Positions 1 to 8,114 of a stretch of DNA of 62,479 bases are shown here, one piece after another. Position 1 is the stretch's first letter, and each line of letters begins with the position of its first letter. Origin of the DNA: an uncultured Lachnospiraceae bacterium (lineage in GTDB: Bacteria > Bacillota > Clostridia > Lachnospirales > Lachnospiraceae); contig CANQRU010000018.1 of assembly GCA_947626395.1 (NCBI GenBank), forward strand, positions 1-62,479, written 5' to 3'. The notes below the pieces were generated by a model. That model searched no databases. It saw nothing but the letters and a program-made list of their open reading frames with translations, and was not told the origin of the DNA. The position numbers and the translations under genes were made by a program.

Positions 1-1662
1 CTGGCCCGCATGGAGCGGGAGGGCCGGGCCGGCGACGACTGGAAGCGGATCACGATCTACCGTCTGGTTCAGATCAGCAAGGAGGTTTCCTCCAAATACA
101 CCCGCTCCAAGGTCCGCAAGAGCATGCCCGCGGATTTCGCCTATGTCATCGACGAGCTGCTCCACGTGGATTATAACGACGACAATAAGAAGGTCTATTA
201 CAGTGAGATCGTCCGCTCTATCATTGACAATGATATCGCCGGCCAGTTCATCTGCGCCCTGTGCGAGCTGATCCAGAAGCTGACCATCGACCGGCTCCAC
301 ATTATCGGCGATATTTTCGACCGCGGCCCCAGGGCCGATCTGATCATGGAGGAGCTGATGCATTTCCACGATGTGGACATCCAGTGGGGCAACCACGATA
401 TCTCCTGGATGGGCGCGGCCACCGGCAATCTGGCCTGTATCTGCAATGTGCTGCGCATCGCGATCAGCTACAACAGCTTCGACGTGCTGGAGGACGGCTA
501 CGGCATTAACCTGCGTCCGCTGTCTATGTTCGCGGCGGCGGTTTACCGGGACGATCCCTGTAAGCGGTTCTCGCCCCACATCCTGGACGAGAATATTTAC
601 GACGCGGTGGATCCCGGCCTGGCGGCCAAGATGCACAAGGCCATCGCCGTCATCCAGTTTAAGGTGGAGGGACAGATCATAAAGCGCCATCCGGAGTATA
701 AGATGGACAGCCGCTGCCTTCTGGAGAAGGTCGATTTTGAAAATGGTACCGTGTGCGTCGACGGAGTTTCCTATCCGATGCTGGACATGCGCTTTCCGAC
801 GATCGATCCGGCGGATCCGCTGGCTCTGTCGCCGGAGGAGGAGGAGCTTCTTCATACGCTGGCCCTTTCCTTCCGCCACAGCGCGCTTTTGCATAAGCAT
901 GTGAAATTCCTTTACACGCACGGTTCCATGTATAAGTGCTACAATAATAATCTGCTCTATCACGGTTGTATCCCCATGCGGGAGGACGGCAGCTTCGAGA
1001 AGATGACGTTCGGCGGCCAGACCTATTCCGGTCGGGCGATGATGGACGCGCTTGATAAGATCGTGCAGAACGCGTATTTCTATCCGGAGAGCCATCCGGC
1101 CAAGGAAGCGTGCCGGGACTTCATGTGGTACCTCTGGTGCGGCGCCAAGTCTCCGGTCTACGGCAAGGACAAGATGACCACGTTCGAGAATTATTTTGTG
1201 GAAGAGAAATCGACGCACAGGGAGACATTTAACATATACTATCAGCTGAGCGTGAAGGAAGAATACTGCGATAAGATATTAAAGGAATTCGGCCTGCCCA
1301 CGAAGGGCAGCCATATCATCAACGGTCATGTGCCGGTGAAGATCAAGGACGGCGAGACGCCGATCAAGGCCGGCGGCAAGCTCTATATCATCGATGGCGG
1401 GCTTTCCAAGGCTTACCAGAGCAAGACCGGCATCGCGGGCTACACGCTGATCTACAATTCCCGTCATCTGGCCCTGGCGGAGCATAAGCCGTTCCATCCG
1501 GGCGAGAAGAGCACGCCGAAGGTAACGATCGTGGAGAAGATGAAGAGCCGCGTCATGGTGGGCGACACGGACCTGGGCGTGGATCTGCGGGAGAAGATCG
1601 GCGATCTGAAGGAACTTCTGGCCGCCTACCGGGAGGGTACGATCAAGGAAAATATCCAGTAG
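1..1662 (+). CDS. fbp: Class III fructose-1,6-bisphosphatase (5'-partial)
   Basis: Hydrolyses fructose-1,6-bisphosphate to fructose-6-phosphate in gluconeogenesis, in the cytosol. The frame is open to the left edge (LARMEREG...), so the true start lies outside the window; about 550 residues are visible of a family usually near 650-670. The metallophosphoesterase signatures are present: GDIFDRGPRAD, then WGNHDISWMGAA, and later NGHVPVKIKDGE and IDGGLSKAY. It ends at TAG 1660-1662. No terminator with a clear U-tract follows; a group of small hairpins separates it from the next gene. The family call is secure; only the N-terminus is missing. Confidence 0.95.
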   Translation: MARMEREGRAGDDWKRITIYRLVQISKEVSSKYTRSKVRKSMPADFAYVIDELLHVDYNDDNKKVYYSEIVRSIIDNDIAGQFICALCELIQKLTIDRLHIIGDIFDRGPRADLIMEELMHFHDVDIQWGNHDISWMGAATGNLACICNVLRIAISYNSFDVLEDGYGINLRPLSMFAAAVYRDDPCKRFSPHILDENIYDAVDPGLAAKMHKAIAVIQFKVEGQIIKRHPEYKMDSRCLLEKVDFENGTVCVDGVSYPMLDMRFPTIDPADPLALSPEEEELLHTLALSFRHSALLHKHVKFLYTHGSMYKCYNNNLLYHGCIPMREDGSFEKMTFGGQTYSGRAMMDALDKIVQNAYFYPESHPAKEACRDFMWYLWCGAKSPVYGKDKMTTFENYFVEEKSTHRETFNIYYQLSVKEEYCDKILKEFGLPTKGSHIINGHVPVKIKDGETPIKAGGKLYIIDGGLSKAYQSKTGIAGYTLIYNSRHLALAEHKPFHPGEKSTPKVTIVEKMKSRVMVGDTDLGVDLREKIGDLKELLAAYREGTIKENIQ

Positions 1663-1777
1663 GCCGCTGCCAGAGCCCCTGCCGGCAGACAGTATCGGAC
1701 GGGGTGTACCTGGACGGAAATGAAGATATGGCGTTTCCGCTTTACGTTCGGGCGGATATATGGTAAAATAACGAGGA

Positions 1778-1914
1778 AAGCGCCGATGACGCTTGCGTCA
1801 ATCGGCGCTTGACGAGTATCGCCATCGAGACGTAAGTCGAGATGGTAAAATGTCCACGTGAGCGAGAAAGCCGAAGGCTTTCGGGCGCAGCCCTGCGGAG
1901 TTTGCCCTGCGGAG
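1778..1914. repeat. Cluster of three small hairpins plus a 10-bp direct repeat
   Basis: This fills most of the ~290-base gap between fbp and the DUF1700 gene. Hairpin 1 spans 1778-1810 (arms AAGCGCCGAT/ATCGGCGCTT with an inner GACGC/GCGTC). Hairpin 2 spans 1822-1845 (CCATC/GATGG, inner GAC/GTC). Hairpin 3 spans 1866-1882 (GAAAGCC-GAA-GGCTTTC). CCCTGCGGAG is then repeated at 1891-1900 and 1905-1914. None has a U-run, so they are not ordinary terminators; a structured leader of the next gene or a dispersed repeat is possible. Confidence 0.5.
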
Positions 1915-1949
1915 CCGCGTTCGCGTAATTTCAGATAAAGGAGTTTTGA

Positions 1950-2471
1950 ATGAACAAAGAAGAATTCATCCAGTCCCTGCGCCGCGATCTGTCCGGCGAT
2001 GTGCCGCAGAACGTACTGGAAGAGAATGTGCAGTATTATCGCGAATATATTGACGGAGAGGTCGCCAAAGGCCGCACGGAGGAGGAAGTCGTTGAAGAAC
2101 TGGGCACGCCCCGTCTGATCGCCAAGAATATCGAAGACACGACGGAACTGGACGAGGAGGAAGCCGGCGGGCAGCGTTATACCGACCGGGGATACGGGGA
2201 TACCTATTCGGGAAGCGCCTATGGCGATTCCGGCAGCGGATATGACAGCCGCGGCTATGGCAATCCGGAGACCCGCGGCAAGGGTTCCTTCCATCTGTTC
2301 GATCTGAGCAAATGGTACGGGAAGCTTCTGGTGTTTCTGGTCGTGTTTGCCGTGCTTTATATGGTATTCATGATCATCGGCGGGATCTTCTCGCTGCTGG
2401 CTCCGTTCCTGGGGCCGATTCTGGTCATCTGGCTGATCGTCACGATCATCCGCGGCTCAGGCCGACGATGA
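1950..2471 (+). CDS. DUF1700 (HAAS-type) membrane protein
   Basis: A 173-residue protein with an N-terminal helical HAAS/DUF1700-type domain (about residues 1-65, with EENVQYYREYID and EEEVVEELGTPR, typical of the family). A Gly/Tyr/Ser/Asp-rich linker (about 70-115) leads to a C-terminal hydrophobic stretch of probably two membrane helices. The start is ATG 1950 behind AAAGGAG. Related proteins often accompany PadR regulators and act in membrane or envelope stress, but no PadR gene is adjacent here, so the role is unknown. A terminator follows at 2520-2549. Confidence 0.75.
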   Translation: MNKEEFIQSLRRDLSGDVPQNVLEENVQYYREYIDGEVAKGRTEEEVVEELGTPRLIAKNIEDTTELDEEEAGGQRYTDRGYGDTYSGSAYGDSGSGYDSRGYGNPETRGKGSFHLFDLSKWYGKLLVFLVVFAVLYMVFMIIGGIFSLLAPFLGPILVIWLIVTIIRGSGRR

Positions 2472-2519
2472 CAGCAGCCGGCTGAAGGCTCTGCCGGCTG
2501 CCTGCGGGTAAGGTAAGTG

Positions 2520-2549
2520 AACCGGGTGGATTTGATCCGCCCGGTTTTT
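2520..2549 (+). terminator. Rho-independent terminator after the DUF1700 gene
   Basis: A 12-bp stem with arms 2520-2531 and 2535-2546 (AACCGGGTGGAT / ATCCGCCCGGTT, one T-G wobble) is followed by TTTTT. A second hairpin (GCAGCCGGC/GCCGGCTGC, about 2473-2501) lies just upstream. Confidence 0.8.
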
Positions 2550-2574
2550 ATATTCCAAATTTTAACTTTCCGTA

Positions 2575-2603
2575 TTGACAAAGTAACAAAAAAGAAATAT
2601 AAT
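2575..2603 (+). promoter_or_regulatory. Sigma-A promoter of the NlpC/P60 pair
   Basis: TTGACA at 2575-2580 and TATAAT at 2598-2603 with a 17-base A-rich spacer, both perfect consensus. It drives the first wall hydrolase and probably the second. Confidence 0.85.
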
Positions 2604-2613
2604 CATTTCTAGA

Positions 2614-2630
2614 TGTAACAAAAATGTAAC
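2614..2630 (+). promoter_or_regulatory. WalR-type box (TGTAAC-N5-TGTAAC)
   Basis: TGTAAC 2614-2619, five A, TGTAAC 2625-2630. This matches the WalR (YycF) consensus TGTWAH-N5-TGTWAH known from Bacillus and Staphylococcus, where WalRK controls peptidoglycan hydrolases. It lies just downstream of the -10 box, a position that would favour repression or belong to a second promoter. The downstream genes are NlpC/P60 hydrolases, the expected kind of target. No walR gene is in the window. Confidence 0.55.
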
Positions 2631-2659
2631 AGATTTGCCTGAGATTGGAAATGATTTTA

Positions 2660-3361
2660 ATGAAACAGAAATTATTTGTAGGAATCCTGTTGTTCGTAGG
2701 GTTGTCCGCGGCCATTCCCAGAAGGATCGGGCAGGCGGAAGCCGCAGGATACACAGGGACTATCGGAGTTGAGACCAGCTTTTCCTACAGACTGAAGATC
2801 GAGGCTCCGGTGGTGAATGTTTACAGTGAATCGAATATTTTTTCCGGGGAAACAGCGAAAGTGTACGGAAGCCAGGTTTACGACGTGAGATCCTATGATG
2901 ACGGATGGGCGGAGATCGCCTCTGATTCCGCGGAAGGCTTTGTGAGGCTTTCGGATGGCGCGGTCCTGATCGAAGTTACGCGGGAGACGGTCAACCCGGA
3001 AGCGGTCCTGCGGGAGAAGGTAGTAAGCTACGCGCTCCAGTTTGTCGGCGGAAGGTATGTATGGGGCGGTACAGATCCCCATACGGGAGCAGATTGTTCC
3101 GGATTTACGGCTTATGTGATGCGCCATGCGGCGGGAGTCAGCCTGTCCCACAGTTCCCGGGCCCAGGCCGGGGAAGGCAGGAAGGTGAAGACACCGAAGC
3201 CCGGGGATCTGATCTTCTACAGTAATGACGGCGAGATCAACCATGTGGCGATCTACATAGGCAACGGACAGATCGTTCATGCGTCTTCCGAGAAGACCGG
3301 TATCAAGGTATCGCCGTGGAATAAACGCACGCCGGTGAAGATCGTGGACGTGCTTTCGTGA
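2660..3361 (+). CDS. Secreted SH3/NlpC-P60 cell-wall endopeptidase
   Basis: A predicted exported gamma-D-Glu-diamino acid endopeptidase acting on peptidoglycan. The N-terminus from ATG 2660 (MKQKLFVGILLFVGL...) is a signal peptide; in-frame TTG 2645 and ATG 2651 are alternative starts. An SH3b-like domain follows (about residues 40-105: VNVYSESN, YDDGWAEI), then the NlpC/P60 domain with nucleophile Cys in DCSGFTAYVM and His in INHVAIYIGNGQIVHAS. The next gene is a paralogue beginning 56 bases downstream. The promoter carries a WalR-type box, consistent with control by wall metabolism. Confidence 0.88.
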   Translation: MKQKLFVGILLFVGLSAAIPRRIGQAEAAGYTGTIGVETSFSYRLKIEAPVVNVYSESNIFSGETAKVYGSQVYDVRSYDDGWAEIASDSAEGFVRLSDGAVLIEVTRETVNPEAVLREKVVSYALQFVGGRYVWGGTDPHTGADCSGFTAYVMRHAAGVSLSHSSRAQAGEGRKVKTPKPGDLIFYSNDGEINHVAIYIGNGQIVHASSEKTGIKVSPWNKRTPVKIVDVLS

Positions 3362-3417
3362 AGCAGACGGAACGGAGAAAAGGCATACAGGCTGGGAGAA
3401 TGGCAGGAGATGGCAGG

Positions 3418-4179
3418 ATGAAGAATAACAAACGATGGTATAGATTCGGTATCGCGGTATGCGGACTGTGCATGGTGTTTTTCAGTCCCCTGCGCGCGGA
3501 GGCGTCTGCCGGCGGACAGGCTATGGGACCGCTTACAGACGACAGCGTCGCATATGTTCCCTCCGGAAGCGCGGATATCTATGTGTCGATGGACTCATGG
3601 GATATCTTAAAGACCGCGTCTGCCGGCGAGAGTTTCGATATAAGCGGGACGGCAGGCGGCGAATGGCTGGAGATCTGCGTCGGCGACGGCGTCGGATATG
3701 TGTCCAGCCAGCAGGTGGAGATCTGCGGCCGGCAGGATCTGGAGACGGTATTGCAGGATCTGGAGGCTGTGCGGCAGGAGGCGGAGGCCCAGGCCAGACT
3801 GGAAGCGGCGGACGCTTTGCGGCAGCATGTCGTTGATTTTGCGCTCCAGTTTGTGGGGTGCCGGTATGTGTACGGCGGCACGGATCCGCACACAGGCGTG
3901 GACTGTTCCGGATTTACCCGCTATGTCATGCAGAACGCCGCCGGGGTTTATCTGGAACGGACTTCCGGTTCCCAGGCCTGCCAGGGAGTGACCGTGGGGG
4001 CGGATCAGGTCCTGCCGGGCGATCTGGTGTTTTACGGCGAGGGCGGCCGCGTGAATCATGTAGCTATTTATATCGGCAACGGACAGGTCGTGCATGCTTC
4101 TACAGAGAAGACCGGCGTTAAGATATCCAACTGGGCTTACCGTCCGCCGCTGCGGATCGCGCGGGTTCTGGGCAACTGA
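3418..4179 (+). CDS. Second secreted SH3/NlpC-P60 endopeptidase with coiled-coil linker
   Basis: A tandem paralogue of the preceding gene (253 residues). ATG 3418 is chosen because AGGAGA sits 7 bases upstream and translation then begins with a signal peptide (MKNNKRWYRFGIAVCGL...). The order is signal peptide, SH3b-like domain (about 40-100), a Glu/Ala/Gln-rich coiled coil (about 105-135, LETVLQDLEAVRQEAEAQ) absent from its neighbour, then NlpC/P60 with DCSGFTRYVM and VNHVAIYIGNGQVVHAS. The C-terminal domains of the two are very similar, suggesting duplication. The coiled coil may give oligomerisation or partner binding (inference). Confidence 0.88.
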   Translation: MKNNKRWYRFGIAVCGLCMVFFSPLRAEASAGGQAMGPLTDDSVAYVPSGSADIYVSMDSWDILKTASAGESFDISGTAGGEWLEICVGDGVGYVSSQQVEICGRQDLETVLQDLEAVRQEAEAQARLEAADALRQHVVDFALQFVGCRYVYGGTDPHTGVDCSGFTRYVMQNAAGVYLERTSGSQACQGVTVGADQVLPGDLVFYGEGGRVNHVAIYIGNGQVVHASTEKTGVKISNWAYRPPLRIARVLGN

Positions 4180-4274
4180 CAGGTTATTTTGGAAAAAATG
4201 TGTATATATTCTGTATTCCGAGCCATACTACCCCTGTAACAAATAATCTTTTCATGTCAGGAGGTACCAGGACT

Positions 4275-4442
4275 ATGGCAAAGAACAGCTACGATATGGA
4301 CGAGACCAGAAGCAGCCAGAACAACAGTCAGAATGACAGCCAGAACGGCACAGGAAGCAATCAGGATAACAGCCAGAGCAAGAGCCAGAACGGCACAGGC
4401 AAGAACAGCAGCAGGAACTGCGGCGGGAAGAGCAGCCGCTGA
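4275..4442 (+). CDS. Small Asn/Ser/Gln-rich hydrophilic protein
   Basis: A 55-residue protein made almost entirely of Asn, Ser, Gln, Gly, Lys and Asp, with near-repeats of SQNDSQNGTGS and SQSKSQNGTGK. It has no signal peptide or membrane segment and ends NCGGKSSR with a single Cys. The start at ATG 4275 is supported by a perfect AGGAGG at 4259-4264. Short Asn/Gln-rich proteins of this look occur in many Lachnospiraceae genomes; I know of no function. The clear ribosome binding site and the terminator at 4574 argue that it is a real gene. It is followed by three hairpin-forming tandem repeats. Confidence 0.65.
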   Translation: MAKNSYDMDETRSSQNNSQNDSQNGTGSNQDNSQSKSQNGTGKNSSRNCGGKSSR

Positions 4443-4454
4443 GTTCGGGAGTAC

Positions 4455-4571
4455 GGGGAGAGCGTCACCGGCGCTCTCCCCGCATGGAAATACGTTGAGA
4501 GCGTCACCGGCGCTCTCCCCGCATGGAAATACAAGCAGGGCGTCACTGGCGCCCTGCTTGCATGGAAACAC
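4455..4571. repeat. Three tandem ~39-bp hairpin-forming repeats
   Basis: Units begin near 4458, 4497 and 4536, each GAGAGCGTCACCGGCGCTCTC-like followed by a conserved GCATGGAAATAC tail. Each forms its own stem; unit 1 pairs 4455-4464 with 4472-4481. Unit 3 has compensatory changes (CAGGGCG...CGCCCTG), so the stem is kept while the sequence drifts. The array lies between the small Asn-rich gene and its terminator, so it would be transcribed. Confidence 0.8.
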
Positions 4572-4573
4572 AG

Positions 4574-4606
4574 GCCGGCCCGCCAGCAAAGCGGGCCGGC
4601 TTTTTT
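4574..4606 (+). terminator. Strong rho-independent terminator
   Basis: A perfect 10-bp stem GCCGGCCCGC (4574-4583) / GCGGGCCGGC (4591-4600) with loop CAGCAAA, followed by TTTTTT. It ends transcription through the Asn-rich gene and the hairpin repeats. Confidence 0.9.
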
Positions 4607-4691
4607 GCGCCAGTATGCAGAAGGGGCGCCGGGGACACGCCCGCCCATTTGTCCGCATATACTTACAGTAAAAAGAGGACAGGAAAATAAG

Positions 4692-5006
4692 ATGCGCTAT
4701 CCGATCATAAGTATGCGTGAACTGGAATACTGGATCGTGACCGGACGGCAGATGTATCTGATCGATCTGCGCGGCCGGGACGCCTATGAGAAGGGCCATC
4801 TTCTGGGAGCGGTGAACATCCCGTTTGATGAACTGGAAGAACATCTGGGCGAACTGCCGGCGGGGATCCCGCTGGTATTTTACTGTGTCAGAGGCAGCCA
4901 GAGCATGCTGGCCTGCAATCATCTGAGCGATATGGGATACCAGGTGATCAACGCGGCGGGAGGGCTGAACGCCTACCGGGGACAGCATCTGGTCGTACAG
5001 AAATAA
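4692..5006 (+). CDS. Single-domain rhodanese-like protein
   Basis: A 104-residue single rhodanese domain that probably carries a persulfide for sulfur transfer or redox chemistry in the cytosol. The family's DLRGRDAYEKGHLLGAVNIP segment is present. The active loop is CVRGSQS, with the catalytic Cys in the CxxGxxS pattern. ATG 4692 is preferred over the upstream in-frame codon because the domain begins immediately and AGGA lies upstream. It stands alone after a strong terminator, with a phosphoesterase gene following. No sulfur-metabolism partner is adjacent, so the specific acceptor is unknown. Confidence 0.88.
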   Translation: MRYPIISMRELEYWIVTGRQMYLIDLRGRDAYEKGHLLGAVNIPFDELEEHLGELPAGIPLVFYCVRGSQSMLACNHLSDMGYQVINAAGGLNAYRGQHLVVQK

Positions 5007-5087
5007 TGCTTTCGCGGATGAATCCCGGTTGACAGAACGGCCGGTCGGCTATAAAATATAGCCAGTTAAGTTCGGAGAGGTAAGGGT

Positions 5088-5633
5088 ATGAAGTACATGT
5101 TTGCGTCCGATATCCACGGTTCCGCGTATTACTGCAGGAAGGTGCTGGATACGTTTGAGACGTCCGGGGCGGAGCGGCTGATCCTTCTGGGGGATCTGCT
5201 GTATCACGGCCCCCGCAATGACCTGCCCCGGGATTATGAACCGAAGCAGGTTTTTGCCATGCTGAATGAATACAGGGATCGTATCTGGGCGGTCCGCGGC
5301 AACTGCGATTCCGAAGTGGATCAGATGGTGCTGCAGTTCCCGATGATGGCGGACTACGCCGTGCTGGTACTGAACGGACGGACGTTCTACGCCACCCACG
5401 GACACATTTACAATGAAGAGAATATGCCGCCCCTGCAGCCGGGGGACGCGCTGATCTTCGGACATATCCATCTGCCTGTGGCGCGGGCCATGGAGGATAA
5501 GTATCTTTTAAATCCCGGCTCGGCGGCGCTGCCGAAGGGCGGTAATCCGCCAAGCTATGCGGTATTGGATGAAAATGAGTTTACGATATATGACTTTGAC
5601 GGCGGGGTTATCGGAAGTATCCGGCTGATCTGA
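5088..5633 (+). CDS. YfcE/MJ0936-family metallophosphoesterase
   Basis: A 181-residue calcineurin-like phosphoesterase. The metal-binding motifs occur in order: D8-x-H10 (SDIHGS), GDLLYHGPRND (D36), RGNCD, ATHGH and FGHIH. Family members hydrolyse phosphodiesters in vitro; the physiological substrate is not known. RBS GGAGAGG precedes ATG 5088. The methyltransferase gene begins 13 bases after the stop, so the two are probably co-transcribed. A second member of the same family lies at 7547-8032. Confidence 0.88.
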   Translation: MKYMFASDIHGSAYYCRKVLDTFETSGAERLILLGDLLYHGPRNDLPRDYEPKQVFAMLNEYRDRIWAVRGNCDSEVDQMVLQFPMMADYAVLVLNGRTFYATHGHIYNEENMPPLQPGDALIFGHIHLPVARAMEDKYLLNPGSAALPKGGNPPSYAVLDENEFTIYDFDGGVIGSIRLI

Positions 5634-5646
5634 GGAGAGGAATATA

Positions 5647-6810
5647 GTGAAGAAACTGTATGAGATCATCACGCCCTGCCATTTCGGGCTGGAGGCGGTG
5701 CTGAAGAGGGAGATCGTCGATCTGGGCTATGAGCCGTCGCTGGTGGAGGACGGCCGCGTCACCTTTGTCGGAGACGAGGAGGCGGTCTGCCGGGCGAATA
5801 TCTTCCTGCGGACAGCGGAGCGGGTGCTTATAAAGGCAGGAAGCTTTCAGGCGGAGACGTTTGACGAACTATTCGAGAATACGAAGGCCATCGCCTGGGA
5901 GGAGTTTATTCCACAGGACGGCCGGTTCTGGGTGGCGAAGGCTTCTTCGATCAAAAGCAGGCTGTTCAGCCCCTCCGATATCCAGCGGATCATGAAAAAG
6001 GCCATGGTGGAACGGATGAAGACCGGTTACGGGGTAAATGTGCTGCCGGAGACCGGGCCGGCTTATCCGATACGCGTCTTTCTCTATAAGGATCAGGTGA
6101 CGGTCGGTATCGATACCACCGGAGATTCCCTGCACAAGCGGGGCTACCGGACGGAAGCCGGCAAGGCGCCGATCTCCGAGACGCTGGCGGCGGCGCTGAT
6201 CCTGCTGACGCCCTGGAAGAGCGGCCGGATCCTGGTGGATCCGTTCTGCGGAAGCGGCACATTTCCGATCGAGGCGGCCATGATGGCGGCGAATATGGCT
6301 CCGGGGAAGAACCGGACGTTTCTGGCGCAGGCGTGGGAGAATCTGGTGCCGGAAAGCTTCTGGAACGATGCCCTGGAGGAAGCGGAGGAACTTCAGGATC
6401 TGTCGGTGGAGACCGATATCCAGGGCTATGATATTGACGGCGAGATCATGAGGGTGGCCAGAGCCAACGCGGCGCGGGCCGGCGTGGAGAAGCTGATCCA
6501 TCTGCAGCAGAGACCGCTCAGCGCCCTGAGCCATCCGAAGAAATACGGTTTCCTGATCACGAATCCGCCCTACGGCGAACGGATCGAGGAGAAGGAAAAT
6601 CTGCCGGCGCTTTATAAGGAACTGGGCGAGAAGATCCGCCAGTTAGACAGCTGGTCCGCCTATGTGATCACGGCCTATGAGGACGCGGAGCGGTATATCG
6701 GGCGGAAGGCGGACAGGAACCGGAAGATCTATAACGGCATGATGAAGACGTATTATTACCAGTATATCGGGCCGAAGCCGCCGGCGAGAAAGCAGACGGC
6801 GGAGGAGTGA
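5647..6810 (+). CDS. THUMP-domain class I SAM-dependent RNA methyltransferase (RlmL/YpsC type)
   Basis: A 387-residue protein with an N-terminal ferredoxin-like/THUMP RNA-binding region (about 1-160) and a C-terminal Rossmann methyltransferase domain. The SAM region DPFCGSGTFPIEAA and catalytic NPPYGER (about residues 306-312) are the signature of N2-methylguanosine rRNA methylases, so 23S rRNA guanine methylation is likely. It lacks the second methyltransferase half of E. coli RlmL, as is usual in Firmicutes. It starts at GTG 5647 behind GAGGAGAGG. The exact target nucleotide cannot be read from sequence. Confidence 0.9.
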   Translation: MKKLYEIITPCHFGLEAVLKREIVDLGYEPSLVEDGRVTFVGDEEAVCRANIFLRTAERVLIKAGSFQAETFDELFENTKAIAWEEFIPQDGRFWVAKASSIKSRLFSPSDIQRIMKKAMVERMKTGYGVNVLPETGPAYPIRVFLYKDQVTVGIDTTGDSLHKRGYRTEAGKAPISETLAAALILLTPWKSGRILVDPFCGSGTFPIEAAMMAANMAPGKNRTFLAQAWENLVPESFWNDALEEAEELQDLSVETDIQGYDIDGEIMRVARANAARAGVEKLIHLQQRPLSALSHPKKYGFLITNPPYGERIEEKENLPALYKELGEKIRQLDSWSAYVITAYEDAERYIGRKADRNRKIYNGMMKTYYYQYIGPKPPARKQTAEE

Positions 6811-6900
6811 CGTGCGAAACGCGGGGCGCCGGTGTCAGCCGGAGCATAGCGGCGGCCGGGGAGCGAAATGGAAGCGGAGCGGCAAGAAAGGAACAGATTC

Positions 6901-7533
6901 ATGACACATAAGATTATCGTGGCGACCGGCAACGCCGGAAAGATGCGGGAATTTCGTATGATCCTGGCAGATCTGGGACTGGAGATTATTTCCATGAAGG
7001 ACGCGGGCGTGAACGCGGATATCGTGGAGGACGGGACGACATTTGCCCAGAACGCGGAGATCAAGGCCAGAGCGGTCTGGGAGCAGACCGGAGATATCGT
7101 TCTGGCAGACGATTCCGGTCTTGTGGTGGATTATCTGGGCGGAGAGCCGGGCATTTATTCAGCCCGCTATCTGGGAGAAGATACTTCCTACGAGGTGAAG
7201 AATCAGGTCATCATCGACCGGCTTGCCGGCGCGAAGGAGGAAGAACGGACGGCACGGTTCGTCTGCGCCATCGCGGCGGTGCTGCCGGACGGGCAGGTGC
7301 TGCATACGGAAGGCGCGGTGGAGGGCGTGATCGCCCATCATCCGGCCGGCGACGGCGGTTTCGGATACGATCCGATCTTTTACCTGCCGGAATACGGCAT
7401 GACGTCGGCGGAGATCCCGGCGGAGAAGAAGAATGAGATCAGCCACCGCGGCAAGGCGCTGCGCGCCATGGAACGGCTTCTTGGCGGCGTTCTTCGTCCC
7501 GACGGCGCGGAACCGGCGGAATGCGGCAGATAA
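6901..7533 (+). CDS. rdgB: XTP/dITP diphosphatase (RdgB/HAM1)
   Basis: Removes non-canonical purine triphosphates (XTP, dITP, ITP) by pyrophosphohydrolysis, keeping them out of nucleic acids. Seen are IIVATGNAGKMREF at the N-terminus, the central ADDSGLVVDYLGG with acidic catalytic residues, and FGYDPIFYLPEYG near the C-terminus. ATG 6901 is chosen over ATG 6868 because AAAGG lies about nine bases upstream and the family begins at this point. It is followed 13 bases later by a YfcE-like gene, the usual Firmicutes rdgB-yfcE/ysnB arrangement. Confidence 0.93.
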   Translation: MTHKIIVATGNAGKMREFRMILADLGLEIISMKDAGVNADIVEDGTTFAQNAEIKARAVWEQTGDIVLADDSGLVVDYLGGEPGIYSARYLGEDTSYEVKNQVIIDRLAGAKEEERTARFVCAIAAVLPDGQVLHTEGAVEGVIAHHPAGDGGFGYDPIFYLPEYGMTSAEIPAEKKNEISHRGKALRAMERLLGGVLRPDGAEPAECGR

Positions 7534-7546
7534 GGGAGGAACAGCA

Positions 7547-8032
7547 ATGAAGATACTGGCTGTCAGCGATACCCACCGCAAGGACGATAATCTGCGTCTG
7601 GTCATCGAGAGGTACAAGCCCCTTGATATGCTGATCCATCTCGGCGACGCGGAGGGCAGCGAGATGTTCATCGCGGACTGGGTAAATCCCGGCTGCCGGA
7701 TGGAGATGGTATTGGGCAATAACGATTTCTTCTCCATGCTGGATAAGGAGAGGGAGATCGTTCTGGGACGCCACCGCGTCCTGCTGACCCACGGGCATTA
7801 TTACGGAGTCTCCATCGGCCCGGAGGGGCTGGCGGACGAGGCGAGGAGCCGCGGCTGCGATATCGCCATGTTTGGCCATACCCATAAGCCCTATCACAAT
7901 GTGATCGGCGGCGTTCTGGTCCTAAATCCCGGCAGTCTGTCCTATCCGCGCCAGGAAGGACGCCTTCCGGCCTATATGCTCATGAATGTGGACGATCAGG
8001 GCGAACTGACGTACAGGCAGATGTTCCTGTGA
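7547..8032 (+). CDS. YfcE/YsnB-type metallophosphoesterase
   Basis: A 161-residue calcineurin-like phosphoesterase placed directly after rdgB, the conserved position of ysnB in Bacillus. Motifs are D8-T-H10, LGDAEG (D34), LGNNDF, LTHGH and FGHTH. The start ATG 7547 is supported by GGGAGGA; the longer upstream frame overlaps rdgB and adds no recognisable domain. It is distinct from the paralogue at 5088. The cellular substrate is unknown. Confidence 0.9.
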   Translation: MKILAVSDTHRKDDNLRLVIERYKPLDMLIHLGDAEGSEMFIADWVNPGCRMEMVLGNNDFFSMLDKEREIVLGRHRVLLTHGHYYGVSIGPEGLADEARSRGCDIAMFGHTHKPYHNVIGGVLVLNPGSLSYPRQEGRLPAYMLMNVDDQGELTYRQMFL

Positions 8033-8114
8033 GATACGGTCACCGGTCGTGCGGACCCGGCTTTAAAGCACCGTTTTCCTGCGGAATTCCCGCCGATTTT
8101 CTGGAAAAAATGGG

